A DNA stretch of 64,000 nt from contig JACJXO010000001.1 in the NCBI GenBank assembly GCA_020636645.1, positions 310,001 to 374,000 on the forward strand, read 5' to 3'. Origin of the DNA: Chitinophagales bacterium. Lineage in GTDB: Bacteria; Bacteroidota; Bacteroidia; Chitinophagales; BACL12. Made by a program: the position numbers and the translations under genes. Positions 9,543-16,073 of the stretch are shown here, piece after piece. Under the pieces are notes generated by a model. That model ran no database searches, had not been told where the DNA came from, and worked only from the letters and a program-made list of their open reading frames with translations. The first letter of the stretch is position 1; each line of letters starts with the position of its first letter.

Positions 9543-9547
9543 GGCCG

Positions 9548-9555
9548 CAAAAATA
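9548..9555 (-). promoter_or_regulatory. Bacteroidota -7 element for gapA
   Basis: Reads TATTTTTG on the minus strand, a full match to the Bacteroidota -7 consensus TAnnTTTG. It ends only 5 nt before the gapA ATG, so the transcript would have little or no leader. No convincing -33 TTG at the usual spacing was found. Confidence 0.5.
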
Positions 9556-9666
9556 GTTTTGTGAAGATTAGGATGATACCCGGCCAACGATTTTTTTTCC
9601 CGATTTGTTTAGGAAAAAACGGAAATCGGCCATCGTTGCCTGCTCTTTATGGCTCACAGCCATTTT

Positions 9667-9755
9667 GGCCCGTTCGTCTAGGGGTTAGGACGCAAGATTT
9701 TCATTCTTGAAACACGAGTTCCCTGCCTGCGTGACGCAGTCAGGCAGGGATTCTC
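9667..9755 (+). pseudogene. tRNA-Glu 5' fragment broken in the T-loop, copy 1
   Basis: Positions 9667-9721 are identical to the first 55 nt of the intact tRNA-Glu at 10888. A 27-bp palindrome (9722-9748) then separates TTC from GATT of the T-loop. After GATTCTC (9749-9755) the sequence leaves the tRNA, so the 3' half of the acceptor stem is missing and no tRNA can form. A short hairpin GCTTAC/GTAAGC follows. Confidence 0.92.
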
Positions 9756-9971
9756 AAGCTTACAGTTACAGTAAGCAGCTTTCCTGAAATCAGATCCGTT
9801 CAATAAGCGTTTTGCCACTGTTTTATGATCCGGGAAGCGAATAATTTCCATATGTAAGTCTTCTGTTTTTACCTGTGGCCCCCAATATTCTTCCTGTTTT
9901 TTTTCCGATTTGTTTAGAAAAAACCGGAAATCGGCTATCGTTGCCTGCTCTTTATGGCTCACAGCCATTTT

Positions 9972-10060
9972 GGCCCGTTCGTCTAGGGGTTAGGACGCAA
10001 GATTTTCATTCTTGAAACACGAGTTCCCTGCCTGCGTGACGCAGTCAGGCAGGGATTCTC
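9972..10060 (+). pseudogene. tRNA-Glu 5' fragment broken in the T-loop, copy 2
   Basis: Same structure as copy 1, shifted by 305 bp: tRNA nt 1-55 at 9972-10026, palindrome at 10027-10053, then GATTCTC. The 3' acceptor strand is absent. Confidence 0.92.
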
Positions 10061-10276
10061 AAGCCTTCAGTTACAGTAAGCAGCTTTCCTGAAATCAGAT
10101 CCGTTCAATAAGCGTTTTGCCACTGTTTTATGATCCGGGAAGCGAATAGTTTCCATATGTAAGTCTTCTGTTTTTACCTGTGGCCCCCAATATCCTTCCT
10201 GTTTTTTTTCCGATTTGTTTAAGAAAATTCGGAAATCGGCTATCGTTGCCTGCTCTTTATGGCTCACAGCCATTTT

Positions 10277-10365
10277 GGCCCGTTCGTCTAGGGGTTAGGA
10301 CGCAAGATTTTCATTCTTGAAACACGAGTTCCCTGCCTGCGTGACGCAGTCAGGCAGGGATTCTC
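10277..10365 (+). pseudogene. tRNA-Glu 5' fragment broken in the T-loop, copy 3
   Basis: tRNA nt 1-55 at 10277-10331, palindrome at 10332-10358, then GATTCTC. Identical to copy 2 as far as I can see. Confidence 0.92.
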
Positions 10366-10581
10366 AAGCCTTCAGTTACAGTAAGCAGCTTTCCTGAAAT
10401 CAGATCCGTTCAATAAGCGTTTTGCCACTGTTTTATGATCCGGGAAGCGAATAGTTTCCATATGTAAGTCTTCTGTTTTTACCTGTGGCCCCCAATATCC
10501 TTCCTGTTTTTTTTCCGATTTGTTTAAGAAAATTCGGAAATCGGCTATCGTTGCCTGCTCTTTATGGCTCACAGCCATTTT

Positions 10582-10670
10582 GGCCCGTTCGTCTAGGGGT
10601 TAGGACGCAAGATTTTCATTCTTGAAACACGAGTTCCCTGCCTGCGTGACGCAGTCAGGCAGGGATTCTC
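10582..10670 (+). pseudogene. tRNA-Glu 5' fragment broken in the T-loop, copy 4
   Basis: tRNA nt 1-55 at 10582-10636, palindrome at 10637-10663, then GATTCTC. This unit ends in the leader that drives the intact tRNA and is 1 bp longer than the others. Confidence 0.92.
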
Positions 10671-10824
10671 AAGCCTTCAGTTACAGTAAGCAGCTTTCCT
10701 GAAATCAGATCCGTTCAATAAGCGTTTTGCCACTGTTTTATGATCCGGGAAGCGAATAATTTCCATATGTAAGTCTTCTGTTTTTACCTGTGGCCCCCAA
10801 TATCCTTCCTGTTTTTTTTCCTGA

Positions 10825-10859
10825 TTTGTTTAAGAAAATTCGGAAATCATCTATCTTTG
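10825..10859 (+). promoter_or_regulatory. Promoter of the intact tRNA-Glu
   Basis: TTTG at 10825-10828 and TATCTTTG at 10852-10859, 23 nt apart, match the Bacteroidota -33/-7 pattern (TTG, 17-23 nt, TAnnTTTG). The start of transcription would fall about 20 nt before the tRNA. The equivalent -7 site before the broken copies reads TATCGTTG (CATCGTTG before copy 1), so only the intact gene has the full consensus. Confidence 0.65.
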
Positions 10860-10887
10860 CCTGCTCTTTGTGGCTCACAGCCATTTT

Positions 10888-10959
10888 GGCCCGTTCGTCT
10901 AGGGGTTAGGACGCAAGATTTTCATTCTTGAAACACGAGTTCGATTCTCGTACGGGCTA
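10888..10959 (+). tRNA. tRNA-Glu (anticodon TTC)
   Basis: A 72-nt cloverleaf can be folded by eye. The acceptor is GGCCCGT with ACGGGCT, giving a G1-U72 pair. The D-arm follows, then anticodon stem CAAGA/TCTTG with loop TTTTCAT and anticodon TTC at 10921-10923. The T-stem is ACGAG/CTCGT with loop TTCGATT. The discriminator is A at 10959 and CCA is not encoded (the sequence continues CAAAG). A T-rich tract (10966-10972) follows. It is the only complete copy in a locus with four upstream broken copies and two downstream 3' remnants. Confidence 0.96.
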
Positions 10960-10980
10960 CAAAGATTTTTTTAACAATAG

Positions 10981-11010
10981 GAGAATCCAGGGATTCTCGT
11001 ACGGGCTACA
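10981..11010 (+). repeat. Perfect 19-nt duplicate of the tRNA-Glu 3' end, within an inverted repeat
   Basis: Positions 10992-11010 repeat the last 19 nt of the tRNA region (10943-10961) without mismatch. Its left part also forms a perfect inverted repeat, GAGAATCC (10981-10988), AG, GGATTCTC (10991-10998). The CCAGG just before GATTCTC could be the residue of a deleted T-loop palindrome. Such 3'-end duplications resemble integration-site scars. Confidence 0.85.
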
Positions 11011-11022
11011 TCCACCGCACAT

Positions 11023-11048
11023 GCACTCCAGAACGGGGTGCTTTTTTT
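11023..11048 (+). terminator. Rho-independent terminator abutting the GIY-YIG start codon
   Basis: A 7-bp stem GCACTCC (11023-11029) with GGGGTGC (11035-11041), 5-nt loop, then seven T residues (11042-11048). It could terminate the tRNA-Glu transcript. The next base is the A of the nuclease ATG, so there is no space for a promoter or ribosome-binding site after it. Confidence 0.8.
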
Positions 11049-11303
11049 ATGCCTGTAGTTTTCGTTTATGCTTTAAAGAATGACTTGAATTCAGAAGTCT
11101 ATGTTGGTATGACCTCCGAATTAGACCGGCGCCTGCAAGAACATAACAAAGGAAAAAACAGATACACTAAAGCCTTCAGGCCCTGGAAGATCTTCTTTTC
11201 AGAATCTCATCCGGATTTCATCAGTGCCAGGGTTCGTGAAAAATATCTGAAAACAGCCTCTGGTAAGAACTGGCTTAAAAAACAACCCGGTTTTCTTTCC
11301 TGA
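11049..11303 (+). CDS. Small GIY-YIG endonuclease associated with tRNA-Glu
   Basis: Single-domain GIY-YIG nuclease of 84 residues, the size of the UPF0213/YhbQ-like branch. Visible are the paired motifs VYA (6-8) and VYVG (17-20), so Tyr7 and Tyr18; the conserved Arg27/28 in DRRLQEHN; the predicted metal-binding Glu64 in REKYLK; and Asn74 in SGKNWL. It has no DNA-binding accessory domain. The ATG at 11049 fits the family N-terminus but follows a terminator T-run directly. The last codons and the TGA stop (11291-11303) lie in a stretch that aligns with the anticodon arm of the neighbouring tRNA-Glu. Function is inferred: either a stand-alone DNA-processing nuclease or the endonuclease of a tRNA-borne mobile cassette. 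Confidence 0.9.
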   Translation: MPVVFVYALKNDLNSEVYVGMTSELDRRLQEHNKGKNRYTKAFRPWKIFFSESHPDFISARVREKYLKTASGKNWLKKQPGFLS

Positions 11304-11359
11304 AACTCGAGTTCCTTGCCTGACTGAGCCACGCAGGCAGGGCTTCTCTTACGGGCTAC
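11291..11359 (+). pseudogene. tRNA-Glu 3' remnant with an inverted T-loop palindrome
   Basis: Positions 11291-11314 match tRNA-Glu 10919-10942 (21 of 24) and 11342-11359 match 10943-10960 (16 of 18). Between them, at exactly the same T-loop position as in the upstream copies, is a 27-bp palindrome (11315-11341). Its arms are as in the upstream copies, but its 11-nt loop, ACTGAGCCACG, is nearly the reverse complement of their loop, CGTGACGCAGT, so it lies in the opposite orientation. The remnant overlaps the 3' end of the nuclease gene. Confidence 0.88.
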
Positions 11360-11401
11360 TTTAAGAGTTTGAGTGTAGAGGGAGCCTTCTCAGGGCACTT
11401 G

Positions 11402-11425
11402 TCCACTCCCACTCCCACTCCCACT
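11402..11425. repeat. Short CCCACT hexamer microsatellite
   Basis: About three to four tandem CACTCC/CCCACT units lie in the gap after the tRNA remnant and just downstream of the lipoprotein gene. No function is evident. Confidence 0.7.
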
Positions 11426-11431
11426 TCCCTC

Positions 11432-12310
11432 CTATCTTCCGAATACATCATAATACTTCTCCGCATGGGCTTCGTAGCGCTTGAGCAAGTCGATGTTCTT
11501 TTTTTCCAGATCGGTCAGTTCACCGGTGATGTTGACAGACACCGGCATGTACCAGTCTACCAGCTGATCGAACAGAAAGCGCATACGCCGGTTACGGAAA
11601 CTGTATCCATGCCGGGCATAGATGGAATTACGCATCACCTCCAGATCGCCCTGGTACATGTTCTCAATGTCTTCTTTCTTCAGGAGGGTTACCGAAGGAT
11701 TGAAACGCAGTGCATCTTCAGTGATCGCTTCCACTGATTCATCTTCTTCGTTATAAGAACCATACAGCTTCGTATAAGTAACATCTTCAGGCAAGTCAAT
11801 ATTCGGATCATAGCCAAATACGCGGTGTTCCAGTTGGTACTTTCTTTTGGTCACCGCCAGTTTCTTATCATTGGCTGTCCAGGTTCCGCGAAGTACCAGT
11901 GAATCACTGTGGACACTGAAAGTGAATACGCCGTCGTACCGGTCATCACCTGGTTCAGATACGGTGGCCTGCCAGGTCTTGTCGGCTCTGTTGTAGGTGC
12001 CCGAAAAAGGGCGGACATTACCCGCAACCACACTGTGTCCGTACAAGGTTGTTTCAGAAAGTGAATCAATAGAAACCGTGATCTTATTGCTCCACATATA
12101 GTTCTTGTTGGCATCGAATTCTTCGGCTTCAAAAAATCCGGTGTAATAACCTTCAATGCCATACACCATCACCGGTGCTGCAGGTTTTATATAATTCGTT
12201 TCCAGCATCAGCGATGCCGAAAGCTCGTCCGGTTCTGATCCGGTCCGTTCATTGTTGCCGGCACAGGATGCGAGTAGTATGGCCGGGAATAAAAAAAGAC
12301 ATGTTCTCAT
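11432..12310 (-). CDS. YARHG-domain lipoprotein
   Basis: Predicted exported lipoprotein of 292 residues. The signal peptide ends in a lipobox LLASC with Cys16. A central beta-rich region (about 45-180) has no family I recognise. The C-terminus (about 205-285) is a YARHG domain: RNSIYARHGYSF, the pair WYMP, and LTDLEKKNIDLL. YARHG is an extracellular domain of unknown function. Its start overlaps the end of the DUF2306 gene by 4 nt, so the two are probably cotranscribed. Confidence 0.85.
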   Translation of the reverse strand: MRTCLFLFPAILLASCAGNNERTGSEPDELSASLMLETNYIKPAAPVMVYGIEGYYTGFFEAEEFDANKNYMWSNKITVSIDSLSETTLYGHSVVAGNVRPFSGTYNRADKTWQATVSEPGDDRYDGVFTFSVHSDSLVLRGTWTANDKKLAVTKRKYQLEHRVFGYDPNIDLPEDVTYTKLYGSYNEEDESVEAITEDALRFNPSVTLLKKEDIENMYQGDLEVMRNSIYARHGYSFRNRRMRFLFDQLVDWYMPVSVNITGELTDLEKKNIDLLKRYEAHAEKYYDVFGR

Positions 12311-12945
12311 GGTCTTCGGATTTGATATATGATGAGTTCAGCAATGAGCAGGTTCAGTGTCCATCCTAGCCAGGCCACTATCCGGTAGGCATCCATCGGA
12401 TGGGGATGGAACGCTGCCACGATCACATACTTCCATGCCCGCAGGGTAATGGCCGACAAGGTCAGAGCGAAACTCCTGATCATGAAGATACGGTGCGCCC
12501 TGAATAATCCCTTTTTGGCTTTCACAAAAGCCTGCCAGGTGAACCACCACCACAACATGGCCAACAACACAAAGGCGATCTGTGAAGAGACCCCTCCGTT
12601 CGCATATACTCCGATCACCAGGCCAGAGGGGGCGCCAAACAGCAGGATCATGAAGACATAGACGCGTCCGTTGAAACGGTGAACGGCAGGGTGTTTCCGG
12701 CGCAACTTCTTCTGAAACTGGGTGAACCCGGCAGGCAAGGCCAGGATGGCAGTAAATACATGGATGTAAAAAGCAGGCAGGTACCAGGGCAGTTCTATAT
12801 AATCCTGTTTGATACCCAGAAAGGCGGTATCGGGTCCTGCAGGAATGTACTGGAGTACGATTCCAAGCATCAGTATGCAGAAGAAGGTATATACCAGCAA
12901 CAAGCTCCACCAAAGCATTTTTTTAGCACTTATTGCTATGTTCAT
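12307..12945 (-). CDS. DUF2306 membrane protein
   Basis: Integral membrane protein of 212 residues with about six or seven hydrophobic segments. The conserved core HVFTAILALPAGFTQFQ, then HRFNGRVYV and HRIFMIRSFALTLSAITLR, matches DUF2306; the spaced His and Arg residues suggest a haem- or quinone-linked role, but that is inference. It is the first gene of a pair with the YARHG lipoprotein (ATGA overlap) and is divergent from the gene at 13038. Confidence 0.85.
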   Translation of the reverse strand: MNIAISAKKMLWWSLLLVYTFFCILMLGIVLQYIPAGPDTAFLGIKQDYIELPWYLPAFYIHVFTAILALPAGFTQFQKKLRRKHPAVHRFNGRVYVFMILLFGAPSGLVIGVYANGGVSSQIAFVLLAMLWWWFTWQAFVKAKKGLFRAHRIFMIRSFALTLSAITLRAWKYVIVAAFHPHPMDAYRIVAWLGWTLNLLIAELIIYQIRRP

Positions 12946-13037
12946 GACCCTAAATTAATGATCCAGAGGATGTAACGAATAAATTTAATGTACTGCGAAT
13001 TAATTGAAAATCCTATTTTTATCGCAAACCACTACTC

Positions 13038-14552
13038 ATGCAACTGAAAGCAAGTCTTCTTCTGGCCACTTTGACCTTTGGCTTTTCCGTTCAAAACCAG
13101 GCTCAGGTTCTCAATGAGAACCGAATTGAATTTGACCTGAATGAAGATTATGAAGATTTCGGGCTTAGTGCATATGGTGCAGACGGTTTGATCCTGTATG
13201 CCAAACTCGAAAAGAAAGATATCTGGAAACTGGAAAGATACAGTACTGACCTCAAGTCTGATAAGTCTGTCAATGTAACTATCGGGAAAAAGCAGACCCT
13301 CAAGAAAAAGGTCGAGGATGAAAATGAGCTTAATATGCTGTTCACCGATGCAAAAGGTAACTACACCTTTATTCACGTGGAGCCGGCCACCCTGGAAGTG
13401 ACCAAAAAGAGCGGGGTCATGCCTAAAAAGACCCAGGTTGGTGAGATCGCCATTCTCAATAACCTGGTTCTGGTTGCCGGGCAGAATACCAAAGGCCCTG
13501 TATTGTTCACGATCGACTATCAAAGCGGCAAACAAACCTTTATTCCCCTTGCCATCTCGGGTTACGGACCAAAGGATCTCACGATCGAGAATATGCAGAT
13601 AATGGAAGACGAAACTGAAGCCATTATTTATATCAATGCAGCTGATAGCAGACTGGGGAAAAATGTTTATGACCAGTCTGTCTATGCCATGCATATCAAT
13701 ACAAGCAGCAAGAAGACAGACCTGTATATGATCGAAACAGATGGGGAACACCAGCTTACTTCCGTTTCTGCATCCAAGACCGGAGATGATGAATATATTC
13801 TGACAGGCACTTACAGTACCAGAGGAACAAACACCTCTCAGGGGATATTCATTGCAGGAGTCTCAAATAAGACAGTCAGCTTTATCAAATACCACAATTT
13901 TCTGGACTTCAATGAGTTTCTCTCCTACCTGCCCGACAGGAAGAAGGAAAAGATCGAAAAGAAAAAAGAAAGGAAGGAAGATAACGACAAGGAGTTTTCA
14001 ATCGATTATCTGATGGCCTCGCATGAGATCGCTGTAATGAATGATCAGTATATCTATCTGGGGGAAGCATATTACCCTACTTATCGCACTGAGACCTATA
14101 CAACAACCGTAAACGGACAAACAGTAACCCGCACCCGTACTGTTTTTGACGGGAATCAATATACACATGCAACGATCGCTGCATTTGATGATGAAGGAGA
14201 ACTCATCTGGGACAGAACCTTTGAAATGTGGCCCAGTTACAAACCATTCTTTGCTAAAAGGTTCATTGAATTGAATATCGATGAGGATAACATCAATATG
14301 TTATTTGCCAGCAACAACTCTATCAAATCCATGCAAGTTGATGATAATGGAAAGATCCTGCATGACAATAGTGCTGAGTTGATCGATACCGGAAGTGACA
14401 GCGATAAAGTAAAGGATTCATATTCTAACTTGTCCTATTGGTACGATAATTATTTTCTGGCACACGGAAATCAGACGATCAAGGATTCTGATGCCTCATT
14501 CGGTAAAAAGAAGAGACGTGTCTATTTCATCAACAAGATCAGTTTTGAGTGA
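13038..14552 (+). CDS. Exported protein of unknown function
   Basis: I do not recognise this 504-residue protein. It has a signal peptide (about 1-22, MQLKASLLLATLTFGFSVQNQAQ) with no lipobox Cys. The mature part is rich in short beta-strand-like runs with repeated Asp/Asn/Gly, which suggests a propeller or beta-sandwich. A highly charged Lys/Glu stretch lies around residues 302-318, and a Thr-rich segment TYTTTVNGQTVTRTRT follows. There is no T9SS sorting domain at the C-terminus. It stands alone, divergent from the DUF2306 gene and convergent with the MBOAT gene (3 nt apart). Confidence 0.75.
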   Translation: MQLKASLLLATLTFGFSVQNQAQVLNENRIEFDLNEDYEDFGLSAYGADGLILYAKLEKKDIWKLERYSTDLKSDKSVNVTIGKKQTLKKKVEDENELNMLFTDAKGNYTFIHVEPATLEVTKKSGVMPKKTQVGEIAILNNLVLVAGQNTKGPVLFTIDYQSGKQTFIPLAISGYGPKDLTIENMQIMEDETEAIIYINAADSRLGKNVYDQSVYAMHINTSSKKTDLYMIETDGEHQLTSVSASKTGDDEYILTGTYSTRGTNTSQGIFIAGVSNKTVSFIKYHNFLDFNEFLSYLPDRKKEKIEKKKERKEDNDKEFSIDYLMASHEIAVMNDQYIYLGEAYYPTYRTETYTTTVNGQTVTRTRTVFDGNQYTHATIAAFDDEGELIWDRTFEMWPSYKPFFAKRFIELNIDEDNINMLFASNNSIKSMQVDDNGKILHDNSAELIDTGSDSDKVKDSYSNLSYWYDNYFLAHGNQTIKDSDASFGKKKRRVYFINKISFE

Positions 14553-14555
14553 TAC

Positions 14556-16073
14556 TCAGAACTGGAAGTAGATGAAAGGCTGCATGCCGGCCGATACACT
14601 CTGGTAGATGATGAAGACCATCACTACGGTGATGACTCCCTGCAGCCACAGCGGACTGTCAACAAATCTCTGCTGCCATTTCTGCTTGAATGCATCGCTC
14701 AGCCAATGGGTCACAAAGCCCAGCAGCATCACCAGCATAACCAGACGGAAACCCCAGATGAAATCGGGCAGTACGGCCCAATTGAAATTGGTGCCCACGG
14801 CCTGAAAGAATGCCTGTACTCCTTCCAGGTCTGGAGCCCTGAACCAGATCCTGGTAAAGGTGATAAAGGCAAATGTAAAAGCGATGCGTCCTGCCATGGC
14901 CCATGCTTTTTCGATCTTCTTCCAGGGGCGTATCTTTTTCCAGAACTTGTAGATCAACAGACCCAGTCCGTTCAGTCCGCCCCAGATCACAAAGTTCCAG
15001 CTGGCACCATGCCACAGACCTCCCAGCAGCATGGTGATCATCAGGTTCACATTCGTGCGGAAAGCTGTACCCCTGTTTCCTCCCAGCGGTATATAGAGAT
15101 AGTCGCGGAGAAAGGTGGACAAACTGATATGCCATCGCCGCCAGAAATCACCCACATTTTGTGCTTTATAGGGAGAGTTGAAATTCTTTGCCAACTGGAA
15201 ACCCATCAGCAGTGACAAGCCAATGGCGATATCCGTATATCCTGAAAAATCCACATAGACCTGCAGACTGTAACTGATCAGTGCAAATACATTTTCAAGT
15301 CCGGTATAACTGAGCGGATGGGCAAAGACCCTGTCAATAAAATTGACCGCGAGGTAATCGCCAATGAATATCTTTTTGAACAACCCTTTCAGGATCAGGA
15401 AAAGTGCAGTTCCGAAAGCCTCTTTTGAAATGCTGCTCTTATTGTACAATTGCGGGATGAAATCTGCAGCCCGCACAATAGGTCCTGCTACCAATTGGGG
15501 AAAGAAGGAAATATAGAACGCATAATCAGTGAAGGACCTTACAGGATCCAGTTTCCCTTTGGATACATCCACCACATAGGTGATCACCTGAAAGGTGAAG
15601 AAACTGATACCTACCGGCAGCAGGATGGTATCTACATCAAACCAGTTGAACTGCAGGATGTTGTTCGCTATCCATGCAAAATGATTCATGACCGGTACCT
15701 CTCTGCCTAAAAAATCGCTTGCAATGCCGGCAAAGAAATAGGCATATTTAAAATACACAAGCAGAAAAAGCTGCAGGGTAATGGTCAGGTAGAGCAATAC
15801 CTTTTTCTTCGTTTTACTGTCACTTCGGTAAATCCATTCTGACATCCAGTAACTGACAGAAACAGAAAAAAACAAAAGCAGGAGAAAAAGCCCACTGGTC
15901 TTATAGTAAAAGAAAAAACTGACTGCCATCAGGTAGGCGTTCCGCCAGCTCAGCCTGTTTCGCAGCAAAGTAATTCCAGCATATACCACCAGAAAGAATA
16001 TCCAGAAATCTACCCGGGTAAACACCATAGGGTGCTGCACATCAAATGCGAATATCCGGCTCAGCCTTTCCAT
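14556..16073 (-). CDS. MBOAT family O-acyltransferase (AlgI/DltB-like)
   Basis: Polytopic membrane acyltransferase of 505 residues with about ten or more membrane segments. It has the MBOAT core, including FWRRWHISLSTFLRDYLYIPLGGN and the catalytic-His region GGLWHGASWNFVIWG. AlgI-type proteins pass acyl groups across the membrane to a periplasmic partner that acylates a polysaccharide. The 1-nt TAATG overlap with an SGNH-hydrolase gene, and a second SGNH gene behind that, fit such an export-and-transfer system. The acceptor cannot be told from sequence. Confidence 0.93.
   Translation of the reverse strand: MERLSRIFAFDVQHPMVFTRVDFWIFFLVVYAGITLLRNRLSWRNAYLMAVSFFFYYKTSGLFLLLLFFSVSVSYWMSEWIYRSDSKTKKKVLLYLTITLQLFLLVYFKYAYFFAGIASDFLGREVPVMNHFAWIANNILQFNWFDVDTILLPVGISFFTFQVITYVVDVSKGKLDPVRSFTDYAFYISFFPQLVAGPIVRAADFIPQLYNKSSISKEAFGTALFLILKGLFKKIFIGDYLAVNFIDRVFAHPLSYTGLENVFALISYSLQVYVDFSGYTDIAIGLSLLMGFQLAKNFNSPYKAQNVGDFWRRWHISLSTFLRDYLYIPLGGNRGTAFRTNVNLMITMLLGGLWHGASWNFVIWGGLNGLGLLIYKFWKKIRPWKKIEKAWAMAGRIAFTFAFITFTRIWFRAPDLEGVQAFFQAVGTNFNWAVLPDFIWGFRLVMLVMLLGFVTHWLSDAFKQKWQQRFVDSPLWLQGVITVVMVFIIYQSVSAGMQPFIYFQF

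Larger units (their letters stand above)
9590..10887 (+). repeat. Tandem array of four 305/306-bp repeats carrying broken tRNA-Glu copies
   Basis: Units run 9667-9971, 9972-10276, 10277-10581 (305 bp each) and 10582-10887 (306 bp), preceded by one extra copy of the ~77-bp tRNA leader (9590-9666). Each unit consists of 55 nt of tRNA-Glu 5' sequence, a 27-bp palindrome, GATTCTC, about 140 bp of body with no recognised gene, and the ~77-bp leader of the next tRNA copy. Units 2 and 3 look identical; units 1 and 4 differ from them at a few positions, so the expansion is recent. The body carries a 68-codon minus-strand frame in units 2 and 3 that I do not regard as a gene. No other gene is visible in this 1.3-kb stretch. 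Confidence 0.95.

Noticed and set aside
9678..10578. Three similar minus-strand frames of 68-96 codons in the 305-bp repeats
   Set aside because: They start near each tRNA leader and run through the repeat body; the first runs on into the palindrome and tRNA. They recur only because the repeat does, and match no protein family I know.
9667..10670. Four additional functional tRNA-Glu genes
   Set aside because: Each lacks the 3' acceptor strand and has a 27-bp insertion in the T-loop, so no cloverleaf can close.
9667..10887. CRISPR array
   Set aside because: Units are about 305 bp, with near-identical bodies and no unique spacers; tRNA-derived repeats explain the periodicity.
11402..11425. 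CCCACT repeats as a second MraZ-like or regulatory site
   Set aside because: The period is 6 bp, not 10, and the site lies downstream of the lipoprotein gene.
13032..13751. 239-codon minus-strand frame opposite the exported protein
   Set aside because: The plus-strand frame has a signal peptide and consistent composition; the minus frame has no start context and no recognisable family.
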